Assembly (NCBI GenBank): GCA_035995205.1
Contig: DASYKS010000023.1
Coordinates: forward strand, 38,767-102,766
DNA length: 64,000 nucleotides
Direction of reading: 5' to 3'
From: DASYKS01 sp035995205
Lineage (GTDB): Bacteria > Acidobacteriota > Thermoanaerobaculia > Multivoradales > UBA5704
Positions within the stretch are counted from its first letter, which is position 1. Each line of letters begins with the position of its first letter. This document shows positions 42,107 to 51,499 of the stretch, piece by piece. Below the pieces are notes generated by a model. The model did no database searches. It had not been told where the DNA came from and saw only the letters and a list, made by a program, of their open reading frames with translations. The translations under genes and the position numbers were made by a program.

Positions 42107-43158
42107 GCGGAATCGATTTCTCCAGCTGGAGCTGCCCGCTGCCGCTCTTGGATTACCCGAACGTGGTGATCGGTCACGGCGGCGGCGGTCAGCTCTCGGC
42201 CGAGCTGATCGAGCATCTGTTCTTGCCCGCGTTCCGCAACGAGGAGCTGGAGGCCTTGGGCGACGCCGCGCTGCTGCCCGCCCAGCCCGGCCGCCTGGCG
42301 TTTTCGACCGACTCGTTCGTCGTCCATCCGCTGTTCTTTCCGGGCGGCTCGATCGGCGATCTCGCGGTCTATGGCACGGTCAACGATCTCGCGATGAGCG
42401 GCGCCCGCCCGCTCTACCTCTCGGCCGCGTTCATCCTCGAAGAAGGGCTCGACATGGGGGTTCTCGGCACGATCGTCACGCGCATGGCCGAGGCGGCGCG
42501 CGACGCGGGGGTGCGCATCGCGACCGGAGACACCAAAGTCGTCGAGCGCGGGCGGGGACATGGCTGTTACATCACCACCTCAGGCGTGGGCCTCGTCCCC
42601 CCGGGCCTCGCGATCGGTCCCGATCGCGCCCGGCCGGGCGACGTGGTGCTGGTTTCCGGAACCATCGGCGATCACGGCATGGCGGTGATGAGCGTCCGCG
42701 AGGGGCTCCAATTCGGGACCGTGATCGAGAGCGACTCGGCGCCGCTCGCGGGCTTGGTCGCGGTGCTCCTTGGCGCCGCACCCAGCGTGCGCGCCCTGCG
42801 CGATCCGACCCGCGGCGGGGTGGCCTCCTCGCTCAACGAGATCGCCGCCCGCTCCAGGGTCGGCATCAATCTCGAAGAGCGCGCGATTCCCGTCCGCTCC
42901 GACGTCCAGGCCGCATGCGAGCTACTCGGAATGGACCCGATCTATGTCGCGAACGAGGGCAAGCTCCTGGCGATCGTCGATCCCGCCGACGCCGACGCCG
43001 CGCTCGCCGCCCTGCGCGCCCACCCGCTCGGCCGCCAAGCGGCGATCATCGGCCGAGTCACCGATCGCCACCCCGGAATGCTGGTCGCCAAGACCGGCAT
43101 CGGAGCCACCCGGGTAATCCCGATGCAGCTCGGCGAGCAGCTGCCGCGGATCTGCTGA
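42103..43158 (+). CDS. hypE: Hydrogenase maturation protein HypE (cyanide-forming)
   Basis: 351 residues from TTG 42103 (TTGA overlap). PurM-like ATPase: VIGHGGGGQLSAELIEHLFL, FSTDSFVVHPLFFPGGSIGD, ALRDPTRGGVASSLNEIA, PIYVANEGKLLAIV, and a C-terminal Cys (LPRIC) that receives the carbamoyl from HypF and is dehydrated to thiocyanate. All key elements are present. It closes the hypA-B-NHL-C-D-E operon. Confidence 0.97.
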   Translation: MSGIDFSSWSCPLPLLDYPNVVIGHGGGGQLSAELIEHLFLPAFRNEELEALGDAALLPAQPGRLAFSTDSFVVHPLFFPGGSIGDLAVYGTVNDLAMSGARPLYLSAAFILEEGLDMGVLGTIVTRMAEAARDAGVRIATGDTKVVERGRGHGCYITTSGVGLVPPGLAIGPDRARPGDVVLVSGTIGDHGMAVMSVREGLQFGTVIESDSAPLAGLVAVLLGAAPSVRALRDPTRGGVASSLNEIAARSRVGINLEERAIPVRSDVQAACELLGMDPIYVANEGKLLAIVDPADADAALAALRAHPLGRQAAIIGRVTDRHPGMLVAKTGIGATRVIPMQLGEQLPRIC

Positions 43159-43197
43159 GCCGGAGCGAGACGGTCGAGGTAGGATCGGCCAACGCTC

Positions 43198-43818
43198 ATG
43201 CTTCCGCTCCGACATCGTCTCGCTCCTCTTCTCGCGGCCTTCGCCCTTCTCTCCGGCTGCTTCGTCGAGCCACAGGCCGAGCCGGGACCCGCCGCACGTA
43301 CCTCACGGTCGTCGGCCGGCGAAGGGCGAGACCGGTCGCCACGGGCGAAGCGTGATGAGCATCGATCGTCCGAGCGTTCTACGGCTCCGTCCGCCCGTTC
43401 TCGCGGGGGCGAGCGGTGGAGCGAGACCGACCCTGCGATCAACCTTTCCCACCTGTTCGATGGGCAGATCAACAAACGCGGCAAGCCGGTCGGCTTTCAC
43501 GCCCGCCCGGGGGGCGTCGATCCGGAGGGGGCGCGCCTTGTGCGCGTCATGGACGGTCCGAACCGGGCCGGGGTCTACGTCGCGAAGGTAGAGATCCGCG
43601 CCTCCTCCGGGCAATGGCTGGGCAAGACGTCGACGCTTTACCCCGATGATTTTTCGGAGGACGAGGTGGTGGCCGCGATCCTCGCCGCGTTCGAGCACCG
43701 CGACGGTGGCGAGAAATGGCGTGGCGATTCCGGGAAAGGTTTCACCATCGAGGGTTATTATCAGAACGGCCGGATTAACACGGCGTACCCGATCTTTCGG
43801 GGATCAGGGGGACGATGA
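43198..43818 (+). CDS. Lipoprotein with C-terminal EndoU-like nuclease domain
   Basis: 206 residues. A lipobox LLSGC around Cys20 predicts lipid anchoring. After an Arg/Ser-rich linker, the C-terminal 125 residues (INLSHLFDGQINKRGKPVGF, HARPGG, RVMDGPNRAGVYVAKVEI, TIEGYYQNGRINTAYPIF) match the pattern of bacterial EndoU toxins, with two candidate catalytic His residues (SHLF and GFHARPGG) and the distal Tyr region. Bacterial EndoU domains are RNase toxins of contact-dependent or polymorphic systems. The downstream gene overlaps by 4 nt. The domain assignment rests on remembered family pattern, not a search. Confidence 0.7.
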   Translation: MLPLRHRLAPLLAAFALLSGCFVEPQAEPGPAARTSRSSAGEGRDRSPRAKRDEHRSSERSTAPSARSRGGERWSETDPAINLSHLFDGQINKRGKPVGFHARPGGVDPEGARLVRVMDGPNRAGVYVAKVEIRASSGQWLGKTSTLYPDDFSEDEVVAAILAAFEHRDGGEKWRGDSGKGFTIEGYYQNGRINTAYPIFRGSGGR

Positions 43819-44189
43819 ACATGCCGACGAACCCTCAGGAGAGGTCCGAGCCGGCGCTGCTGCGAATCTTCCGCGATCCCGCGGGCGACCTGCGCGCCGA
43901 GGATCTGTCCGCGCGATCAAAGCGTGGACTGCTGATCTCGTTTCTGGAAAGCGAAGTGCAGGGGAGTGTCGCGGTCGGCCGCGAGATCTTGGGACAGCTG
44001 GCGGAGGTGGTCGCCGGAGAGCGCCCCCGGGCGACTTGGATCGGGAACGCCCATACCTTGACGATGAGCAAGAAGACGGCGCGAATCACCGACGAAATAG
44101 ATTCCGAAAACGCCGCGCTCCGCCTGCCGCTCGCCGATCTCTACAGCGCTCTGGACGCCTGGCTCGACGTGCTGGAAGCCGGAGACTGA
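43815..44189 (+). CDS. Possible immunity protein for the EndoU-like lipoprotein (CdiI/YacL-like)
   Basis: 124 residues from ATG 43815, overlapping the EndoU-like gene (ATGA). Soluble, acidic, no signal peptide. WIGNAHTLTMSKKTARITDE followed by LPLADLYSALDAWLDVLEAG recalls YacL/CdiI-type immunity proteins, and adjacency to a nuclease-domain gene fits a toxin-immunity pair. Similarity is weak, so the role is inferred mainly from context. Confidence 0.5.
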   Translation: MNMPTNPQERSEPALLRIFRDPAGDLRAEDLSARSKRGLLISFLESEVQGSVAVGREILGQLAEVVAGERPRATWIGNAHTLTMSKKTARITDEIDSENAALRLPLADLYSALDAWLDVLEAGD

Positions 44190-44193
44190 TTCG

Positions 44194-44589
44194 GTGCCGC
44201 TCTCGCCCGACTATCGCGCCCACGCCCTGGAGCAGCTCGAACGCGCGGCGCCGGTCACCGCGAAAACCATGTTCGGCGGCGCCGGGCTCTACCTCGAAGG
44301 ATTGATCCTCGGCCTGCTGGACAACGACCGGACGTTTTTCAAAGCCGACGAGACGAACGCCGCGCGATTCGACGCCCACGACATGGACTGGTTCCACCCG
44401 TACGGCGACGAGCGAACCATGCCGTACCGCGAGGTGCCGGTCGAGGTGATGGAAGATCCGGAAGAGTTGCGGGCCTGGATCGACTCGGCGGTGGCGATCG
44501 CGGCGAAGAAGAAGGCGGCGAAACCGGCGAAGAAAGCGAAAGCCCCCGCGGCCAAGAAGGCGCCCCGAGGGCGGAAAGCGAAAACCTAG
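44194..44589 (+). CDS. TfoX N-terminal domain protein with histone H1-like basic tail
   Basis: 131 residues from GTG 44194, 4 nt after the previous stop. TfoX-N pattern: TAKTMFGGAGLYLEGLILGL, DRTFFKADETNAARFDAHDM, MPYREVPVEVMEDPEELRAW. The last 30 residues are Lys/Ala/Pro-rich (KKKAAKPAKKAKAPAAKKAP), like bacterial H1-type tails, suggesting nucleic-acid binding. Its stop shares a CTAG with the convergent glnA stop. Confidence 0.8.
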   Translation: MPLSPDYRAHALEQLERAAPVTAKTMFGGAGLYLEGLILGLLDNDRTFFKADETNAARFDAHDMDWFHPYGDERTMPYREVPVEVMEDPEELRAWIDSAVAIAAKKKAAKPAKKAKAPAAKKAPRGRKAKT

Positions 44590-46034
44590 AACCGGCCCCA
44601 GAGGTACTGGTTCGTCACCTCGTGGTGGAACTGGACCTCGCCCGCCTTGATCAAGGTTCCGAGCGCTTTTGGGCAGCGTTCGGCCTGGGCGAGCTTGATC
44701 TCCGCGTACTTGCCGTGGACCTCTTCGCCGAGCAGGTCGGAGGCGAAGCGGCTGCCCTTGAACAGGCGGATCGCGTCGTAGATGTTGTCCGGCAGGAAGC
44801 GCGTCCGGGGGCGTTTGCCACTCTCCGCCTCCTCCTCGGCGAGGGGGCCTTCGAGGCCGCTTCGCAACAGGGAGTAGATCGCCATGTAGGGATTGGCGTC
44901 CGGGGCGATCGAGCGGATCTCTACCCGCGCCGATTTCTCGTTGCCGAGGGGGATGCGCACCATCGAGCCGCGGTCGATCGCCGAGGCTTTGATCTGGTTC
45001 GGCGCCTCGAAATGCGGGTCGAGCCGGCGATAGGAGTTGACGCTCGAATTGAGGATCAGGCAGACGTCCGAGGCGTTGGCCAGGATGCGCTGGATGTAGT
45101 CCCACCCGGCGGGCGACAGGCCGTCCTTGCCGTTCGGGTCGTAGAACAGGTTCTTGCCGGCCGCGGTGATCGACATGTTGGTGTGCATGCCGCTGCCGTT
45201 GATGCCGGTGACCGGCTTGGGCAGGAACGACGCGGTCATGTCCATCCGCGCCGCGACCTGGCGCGACAGCAGCTTGTAGAGCTGGACCTGGTCGGCCGCG
45301 ATCGTCGCCTCGGTGTAGCTGTAGTTCATCTCGAACTGCGAGGGGGCGACCTCTGGATGGTCCTTCTCGTTGGCGAAGCCCATCGCGCGCTGTACTTCGG
45401 CCGCGCTGTCGATGAACTGACGGAGCGCGTCGCCCGGCAGGGAGTGGTAATAGCCCCCGGTGCTGATGAACTCGAACTGCTCGGTCTCGGGAAAGCGCCG
45501 CTCCGCGTCGCGCCCCTTGAACAGGAAGCCCTCGATTTCGTTCGCGACGTTGGCGACCTTGCCGCCGTCGGCGAACAGCTGATCGCAATAGCTCTTGAGC
45601 CGTGCCCGCAAGTCCGCGCGGTAGGCCGCGCCGTCGCGCTCGCGGACCTCGCCGAAGACCAAAACCTTTCCCGGGCCGAAAACGTCGGACGGGAGCCAAT
45701 AAAACGCCGGCCAGTCGATCGCCAAGCGCAGGTCGGACTCCTGCTGCGCCGAGAAACCGCGAATCGACGAGCCGTCGAACGTCAGGTTGTCGGCCGATTT
45801 GAGGAGAAACTTCTTGTCGTAGTCGAGCATGTGGAGCCGACCTTCGAGGTCGGTGAAGCAGACCGTGACCGCCTTGATCCGCTTCTCGTCCTGGAGGTAG
45901 CGCATCCGCTCCTCCTGGATCGCCTCCGGCGCTTTGCGCGCCAGGCGGTCCGCCTTGGCCTGGAGGTTCATCTCCTCCAGGCGGTCGTAGGGAATCTCCA
46001 GAAAATCGCGCAACGGCGGCGTGGTGGTCGTCAT
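44586..46034 (-). CDS. glnA: Glutamine synthetase type I
   Basis: 482 residues from ATG 46034, with GGGGGAG about 8 nt upstream. Motifs: DGSSIRGF, FEMNYSYTEATIAADQVQLY, MDMTASFLPKPVTGINGSGM, HTNMSI, and the glutamate/ATP site RGSMVRIPLGNEKSARVEIR. It makes glutamine from glutamate, ammonia and ATP. Where GSI-beta enzymes have the adenylylated NLY-DLPP, this one has a divergent DNIYDAIRLFKG, so control by adenylylation is uncertain. No PII or ntr gene is adjacent. The 145-nt AT-rich leader probably holds its promoter. Confidence 0.95.
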   Translation of the reverse strand: MTTTTPPLRDFLEIPYDRLEEMNLQAKADRLARKAPEAIQEERMRYLQDEKRIKAVTVCFTDLEGRLHMLDYDKKFLLKSADNLTFDGSSIRGFSAQQESDLRLAIDWPAFYWLPSDVFGPGKVLVFGEVRERDGAAYRADLRARLKSYCDQLFADGGKVANVANEIEGFLFKGRDAERRFPETEQFEFISTGGYYHSLPGDALRQFIDSAAEVQRAMGFANEKDHPEVAPSQFEMNYSYTEATIAADQVQLYKLLSRQVAARMDMTASFLPKPVTGINGSGMHTNMSITAAGKNLFYDPNGKDGLSPAGWDYIQRILANASDVCLILNSSVNSYRRLDPHFEAPNQIKASAIDRGSMVRIPLGNEKSARVEIRSIAPDANPYMAIYSLLRSGLEGPLAEEEAESGKRPRTRFLPDNIYDAIRLFKGSRFASDLLGEEVHGKYAEIKLAQAERCPKALGTLIKAGEVQFHHEVTNQYLWGRF

Positions 46035-46179
46035 CGAAGGTCTCCCCCGGAAAGGAGCGCGAACGCTCCGAAGATCTCTTGTCGAGGACAAAACGTACCA
46101 CGACTAACCTAAAACCAGCAAGAATTAGTACAAGGAGATGGACGCTAAGGCTTTCGAGCGCCCCCGGGCGGCGATGTCG

Positions 46180-48003
46180 TTACAGCTCGATCGCCTCCAA
46201 CTCGTCGATCCGCTCGCGGACGAGGTCGAATCCGCCCTGCCAGAAGGCGCGATCGGTCGGGTCGATGCCGAACTCCGCGAGGATCGTCATCGGGCGGGCC
46301 GCGCCGCCGTAGGCGAGGAGCTTCAGGTAGCCCGGTTTGAACGCCTCGCCCTGCTCCTGGAAGCGGCGGTAGAGGGCGAGCACGAGGAGCTGGCCGAAGC
46401 TGTAGGCGTAGCAGTAGAACGGGGTCTGGTAGATGTGCGGGATCGACAGCCACTCGTAGCGGAACTCTTCCGGGACCTCGACCGAATCGCCGAACTGCTC
46501 GCGCAGCTTGGCGAGATAGAGGTCGGAGATCTCGTCGAGCGAGCGGCCGGCGAGAATGCCGGCGTGGGCTTCGAGCTCGAACAGGACGAAATAGGTCTGC
46601 CGGAGCACCGTGGCGTAGACGTCGTCCACCGCGGAGGCGAGCAGCTCGCGGCGGGCGAGCGGGTCGGTCTCCTCCTTGAGCAGCCGGTCGGTGATCAACA
46701 TCTCGCCGAACACCGAGGCGGTCTCGGCGAGCGGCAGCGAGGCGTGCTGGGTGAGCATCGAATGCTGCTCGGAGAGCATGCTGTGGATCGCGTGCCCAAG
46801 CTCGTGGGCGAGGGTTGCGACGTCGCGGACCCGGCCGGTGTAGTTGGTCAGGACGTAGGGGGTGATTCCGGGCAGGACGGTCATGCAGAACGCGCCGCCC
46901 CTTTTTCCGCGCCGGGTCTCGCTGTCGATGTGGTGCTCGGCGAACACCCGTTCCGCCTGCTCGGCGAACGCCGGATGGAACTCGCGGAAGGTGTCGAGCA
47001 CCAGCGCGATCGCGTCGGCGTAGGGAACCTCTTTGTCCGAGGTGGCAAGCGGTGCGTACAGGTCGTAGCGGCGCAGCTTCGGGAGGCCGAGCCAGCCGGC
47101 TTTGAGCCGAAAATAACGCTGGAACAGGGGCGCGTTGGCGCGCACGGTTTCGAGCAGGGCTTCCACCGCCTGATCCGGAATGTCGTTGTCGATGTTCCGC
47201 ACCGCGATCGGCGAGGCATAGTCGCGCAGCAGTACGTTCTCGTCGTGCCAGTCGCGTACCCGGTTGACGTAGATCTGGCCCAGGACGGTCGCCTCATCGC
47301 CGTAGACCTTGTACAGCTCGCGGTAGGCGGCCACGCGCAGATCCTGGTTGGGCGAGAAGGCGTAGCTCATCAGGCCGTCGCGGGTCAGCCGCTTGGTCTC
47401 GCCCTCGACGTCGAGGCGAAACTCGATCCGGTTGGTGAGCATTGAGTAGAGCGTGACGATGGCGCCGATGCCGTTGTCGTCTTTCAGGTTGATGATCTGC
47501 TCGGAGCGCTCGTCCAGCGTGTGCGGCTTCAAACGCCGCAGGTCGAGCAGGTAGTGCAGCTCGTCCGGGTGCTCCTCGCCGCCGGGCAGGAGGGCTTCGG
47601 CCTCGGCGTCGTCCAGACTCTTCCACCACAGGCTGAAGAAGAGGATGCGGTTGCCGAAGCCCGTCATCATCTGGTTCGTCCGGTTGCGGAAGTTGAGCGC
47701 GTCGCGGTCGCCGGTGTTCTCCGAGAACCAGAGCGAGGCGTAGCCGGAGAGGATGTTCATCGCTTCGCCGAGCCGCTCGTAGCGATGGAGGACGGCGAGG
47801 AAGGCGGGGCGTCCCATCTTCGGATGCAGCTCGGTCCGGCAGGCCTCGAACGCGGTGACCTGCGCGTCGAGGTCGGCGAAACGGGCGGCGATCGCCACTT
47901 CGTCGCGCTGGGGCAGCAGGTCGCCGAGATCCCAGCCGCGGATCTCGTAGGCTGCACGCGGCGCGATCGATTCGGTCGTCGGTTCGGTTAGTGGAGCGAT
48001 CAT
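46180..48003 (-). CDS. pepF: Oligoendopeptidase F (M3B metallopeptidase)
   Basis: 607 residues, normal length. Zinc-binding HExxH as ATLAHELGHAIHSML with the downstream acidic ligand region (ETASVFGEMLITDRLL). C-terminal signatures HIYQTPFYCYAYSFGQLLVL and FEVEA-like LFELEAHAG fit PepF. Cytosolic enzyme that cleaves peptides of about 7-17 residues, probably for recycling. ATG 48003 follows no strong Shine-Dalgarno sequence. It is transcribed in the same direction as the VPS10/BNR gene, 38 nt downstream of its stop. Confidence 0.95.
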   Translation of the reverse strand: MIAPLTEPTTESIAPRAAYEIRGWDLGDLLPQRDEVAIAARFADLDAQVTAFEACRTELHPKMGRPAFLAVLHRYERLGEAMNILSGYASLWFSENTGDRDALNFRNRTNQMMTGFGNRILFFSLWWKSLDDAEAEALLPGGEEHPDELHYLLDLRRLKPHTLDERSEQIINLKDDNGIGAIVTLYSMLTNRIEFRLDVEGETKRLTRDGLMSYAFSPNQDLRVAAYRELYKVYGDEATVLGQIYVNRVRDWHDENVLLRDYASPIAVRNIDNDIPDQAVEALLETVRANAPLFQRYFRLKAGWLGLPKLRRYDLYAPLATSDKEVPYADAIALVLDTFREFHPAFAEQAERVFAEHHIDSETRRGKRGGAFCMTVLPGITPYVLTNYTGRVRDVATLAHELGHAIHSMLSEQHSMLTQHASLPLAETASVFGEMLITDRLLKEETDPLARRELLASAVDDVYATVLRQTYFVLFELEAHAGILAGRSLDEISDLYLAKLREQFGDSVEVPEEFRYEWLSIPHIYQTPFYCYAYSFGQLLVLALYRRFQEQGEAFKPGYLKLLAYGGAARPMTILAEFGIDPTDRAFWQGGFDLVRERIDELEAIEL

Positions 48004-48041
48004 AGAACCTTGATTCTAGTCGACAACTCTCGCGCCGACGA

Positions 48042-51000
48042 TCACGGGACAGATTGGGATGCTTCCGCCGGAGGCTCCGGGATCTTGGTTGGCAGCAGGG
48101 TGATCCCCGCCTCCCGGGCCTGGGCCTCGAACGCGGGGAGCCGCTCGGCGACGATTGTGCGGAGCTTGGCCAGGTGGCCGTCGATCGCCGTCACCAGCTC
48201 GTCGCGCACCGCGATCGCAGAGGCGGTGGGCGGGAAATCGCCGGTCCCGGCGGCTCCCGCCACCCCCGCGAGCTTGTCGTTCAGGCGGATGGGGAAGTTC
48301 AGCGGATCCTGCCGGCTTTCCATCTTCGTCTGGTAGAGGGCTTCCTCGACCCCCGACAGCTCCTTCTTGAGCGCGTCGGCGGCCTCGCGCACCGCCTTCT
48401 TGTCGTCGCCTTCGAGGCGCGACGAGAGCGCGTCGATCGAGCCCCGGGTGTCGCGGATGAAGAGGATCGCGCGGTGGACCTCCGACAGCTTGTCGCGGAT
48501 TCCGAGCAGGAAATCGAATTGCGCCGAAAGGTCGGCGACGCTTTCCGACGAACGCGGATCCGGCAGAACCTCGAAGTCGGCGGTCTCCACCTCGCCGTCG
48601 ACGGTCAGGCGAACCTGGTATTTCCCCGGCGGCACCCGCGGTCCGGGCGGGTTGCCGTTCCATAGGATTATGCCGGGGAAGTCGGCGGCCTGTTCGAGCC
48701 GCAGGTCCCAGACGAAACGGTTCAGACCCACCTCCGCGGGAGCCTTGGGCTCTTTCTTCGCCCGCGGGTCTTTCTTTTCTTTGGCGTCCTTCTCCTTGGC
48801 GCTTTTTTCGTCCTTGCCGTCCTTGGAGTCCTTGCCGTCCTTTTCGTCCTTCTTAACCGCCTCGCCGGCAAACTGCCGCAGCACCTTCCCGTCCGCTCCC
48901 AGGAACGCCACCTCGATCGGTTTTTCGGGCGCCTTGTCGAGGCGGTAATAGACGACCGCGCCGACCGCGGGATCGGTTCCGACCGTCAGAGAGGGGGCGT
49001 CCTCGCCGCCGCGGCGCCCGCCGCCGGGCAGACGTAGCACCGGGGACGGCGTGTAGAGGTGGCGGGCCGGGGGGGCCGAGGGCGCGGCCCCCGCCTTTGC
49101 CGGCTCGCCCACGCCCTGTCGGAGGAGCGCCAGGTCGTCGAGCGCCCAGAACGCGCGCCCCTGGGTCGCGGCGATCAGGATGCCGTCGCGGATCGCGAGG
49201 TCGGTGATCGGCACGATCGGCAGATTCAGGTTGAACCGCCGCCAGCTCGCGCCGTCGTCGAACGAGGCGTACACGCCGTGCTCGGTGCCGGCGAACAAAA
49301 GACCCTTCTTGACCGGATCGGCGCGGATCACCCGGGTGAAGTGCTGTTCGTCGATCCCCTGATCGATCCGCGTCCAGGTGGCGCCCCAATCGTGGGTGGC
49401 GTACAGGTAGGGGCGGAAGTCGTCCGACTTGTAGCGGGTGGCCGCCACGTACAGCCCCCCGGCCTCGAACGGGTTCGGCTCCAGGCTGTTGACCTGCGCC
49501 CATTCGGGCAGCCCTTTGGGCGTCACGTTCTTCCAGGTGCCGCCGCCGTCGCGCGACAGATGGATCAGGCCGTCGTCCGAGCCGGTCCAGAGCACGCCTT
49601 TTTCCAGCGGCGATTCACCGAGGCAAAAGATCGTTCCGTAGTACTCGATGCTGGTGTTGTCCTGGGTGATCGGGCCGCCGGACGAGCCTTGTTTGGACTT
49701 GTCGTTGCGCGTCAGGTCGGGCGAGATGACGCGCCAGGTGGCCCCCTCGTCGCGGGTTTCGAACAGAACGTTCGCCCCGGCGTAGAGCACGCTCGGATCG
49801 TGGGGCGAAAACATCAGCGGATAGTTCCACTGGAACCGGTAGCGCAGCTCGGCGGCGCCCCAGCCCATCGGAATGTCCGGCCAGACGTCGACCTGGCGGA
49901 CCTCGCCCGTGCGGTGGTTGATCCGCACCAGCAGCCCGTCGTACGAGCCGCCGTAGATGACGTCCGGATCGCGCGGGTCCGCGAGGATCGTGCCGCTCTC
50001 GCCGCCCGCGGTCGGTTCCCAATCCTGGTCGCCGATCCCTCGGCCGGCAAACGATCGGTGACGAATCCGCAGGGCGCTGTTGTCTTGCTGGGCGCCGAGC
50101 AGGCGGAACGGGAACGCGTTGTCGGTCGAGACGCGATAGAACTGCGCGGTCGGCTGGTTATCCAGCGTGCTCCAGGTCGCTCCGGCGTCGTTCGACACCG
50201 CGGCTCCACCGTCGTCGGCGAGGATCATCCTCGACGGATCTTCGGGCGCGATCCACAGATCGTGATGATCGCCGTGCTTCGACTCGATCTCTTCGAAGGT
50301 CTTGCCGCCGTCCTTCGAACGGTGAAAGTTGACGTTCACCACGTAGACGACCTCGGCGTCCTTCGGGTCGGCGTAGAGGCGCGAGTAGTACCAGGCGCGC
50401 TGGCGCAGCTCGCGGCTGGCGCTGGTCAGCTGCCACGTCTCGCCGCCGTCGCGGGAGCGGAATACGCCCCCCTCCGCGGCCTCGACGATCGCGTAGACGT
50501 TTTGCGGGTCGGAGGGCGAGACGGTGACGCCGATGATGCCGAGCGGCGCCTTGGGCATTCCCTTCTTGCCCGACAGGTCGGTCCAGTGGTCGCCGCCGTC
50601 GATCGATTTCCAGAGGCCGGAGCCGGGACCGCCGCTGTCCAGGCTGTACGGGGTGCGACGCACGCGCCAGGTCGAGGCGTAGAGGATGCGCGGATTGGTC
50701 GGATCGAACGTCAGGTCGGCCGCGCCGACCTCCGGCGAGACGAACAGGATGCGCTCCCAGGTTGTGCCGCCGTCCTTCGAGCGGTAGACGCCGCGCATCT
50801 CGCTCGGTCCGAACAGATGGCCGAGCACGGCGGCATAGACCAGGTCCGGGTTCTTCGGATGGATGCGCAAGCGCGGGATATGGCGCGAGTCGGCAAGGCC
50901 GACGTGCTTCCAGGTCGCGCCGGCGTCGGTCGATTTCCACACGCCGTCGCCGTGCGAGACGTTGCCGCGCACGGTCACCTCGCCGCCGCCGACGTAGATC

Positions 51001-51386
51001 ACGTTCGGATCCCATTCCGAGACCGCGACGGCGCCGATCGAGCCGCCGAAGAAGCCGTCCGAGACGCTTTTCCAGGCCGCGCCGGCGTCGATCGTCTTCC
51101 ACACCCCGCCGCCGGTGGCGCCGAAGTAATAGGTCTTGGGATCGCCGGGAATGCCGGTCACCGCCGCGGAGCGGCCGCCGCGAAACGGGCCGATCTGGCG
51201 CCAGGAGACCGCCTTGCCGAGCGCGGTTTCGAGCGCGCTCGGCGCCGCGATCCCGGCAGCGGTTTCGGCGCTGGCCTTCGGGACGGCTTTTGGGGTGGCC
51301 TTGGCGGAGGTTGACGCACCGACGGCGAGCGCGGGGATCGAGAAAAGCAGCGCGAGCGCGAGCGAGGAGCGGAGAGTAGGAAGCAT
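48042..51386 (-). CDS. Secreted VPS10/BNR (sortilin-type) beta-propeller protein
   Basis: 1114 residues. Signal peptide (LALALLFSIPALAVGAS). Many Asp-box/BNR repeats of type S-x-D-G-G-x-T-W (VWKTIDAGAAWKSVSDGFFG, KDGGTTWERI, RDGGETWQLT, DEGATWRVISPD, RDGGGTWKNV) build one or two propellers up to about residue 740. A Lys/Asp/Glu-rich low-complexity insertion (about 835-880) and a C-terminal FlgD/Ig-like strand region (RFVWDLR, GKYQVRLTVDGE) plus helices follow. Proteins of this type are common and often multicopy in Acidobacteriota; annotated as VPS10 or glycosyl-hydrolase-like, function not established. Presumably exported. Confidence 0.9.
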   Translation of the reverse strand: MLPTLRSSLALALLFSIPALAVGASTSAKATPKAVPKASAETAAGIAAPSALETALGKAVSWRQIGPFRGGRSAAVTGIPGDPKTYYFGATGGGVWKTIDAGAAWKSVSDGFFGGSIGAVAVSEWDPNVIYVGGGEVTVRGNVSHGDGVWKSTDAGATWKHVGLADSRHIPRLRIHPKNPDLVYAAVLGHLFGPSEMRGVYRSKDGGTTWERILFVSPEVGAADLTFDPTNPRILYASTWRVRRTPYSLDSGGPGSGLWKSIDGGDHWTDLSGKKGMPKAPLGIIGVTVSPSDPQNVYAIVEAAEGGVFRSRDGGETWQLTSASRELRQRAWYYSRLYADPKDAEVVYVVNVNFHRSKDGGKTFEEIESKHGDHHDLWIAPEDPSRMILADDGGAAVSNDAGATWSTLDNQPTAQFYRVSTDNAFPFRLLGAQQDNSALRIRHRSFAGRGIGDQDWEPTAGGESGTILADPRDPDVIYGGSYDGLLVRINHRTGEVRQVDVWPDIPMGWGAAELRYRFQWNYPLMFSPHDPSVLYAGANVLFETRDEGATWRVISPDLTRNDKSKQGSSGGPITQDNTSIEYYGTIFCLGESPLEKGVLWTGSDDGLIHLSRDGGGTWKNVTPKGLPEWAQVNSLEPNPFEAGGLYVAATRYKSDDFRPYLYATHDWGATWTRIDQGIDEQHFTRVIRADPVKKGLLFAGTEHGVYASFDDGASWRRFNLNLPIVPITDLAIRDGILIAATQGRAFWALDDLALLRQGVGEPAKAGAAPSAPPARHLYTPSPVLRLPGGGRRGGEDAPSLTVGTDPAVGAVVYYRLDKAPEKPIEVAFLGADGKVLRQFAGEAVKKDEKDGKDSKDGKDEKSAKEKDAKEKKDPRAKKEPKAPAEVGLNRFVWDLRLEQAADFPGIILWNGNPPGPRVPPGKYQVRLTVDGEVETADFEVLPDPRSSESVADLSAQFDFLLGIRDKLSEVHRAILFIRDTRGSIDALSSRLEGDDKKAVREAADALKKELSGVEEALYQTKMESRQDPLNFPIRLNDKLAGVAGAAGTGDFPPTASAIAVRDELVTAIDGHLAKLRTIVAERLPAFEAQAREAGITLLPTKIPEPPAEASQSVP

Positions 51387-51499
51387 GGCGCGAGCCTCCG
51401 GGCCCGGGCCATACGGGCCAGTGGGGAGCGCGGAACCTTGAAAAGCGGCCGCGGAGCGCGCTCCGAGCCGCCTTCCCGAGATTCCGCACCGACGTCAGG

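Noticed and set aside
35873..43158. [NiFe] hydrogenase structural genes
   Set aside because: Only maturation genes are present; no large-subunit or small-subunit cysteine motifs were found in this window.
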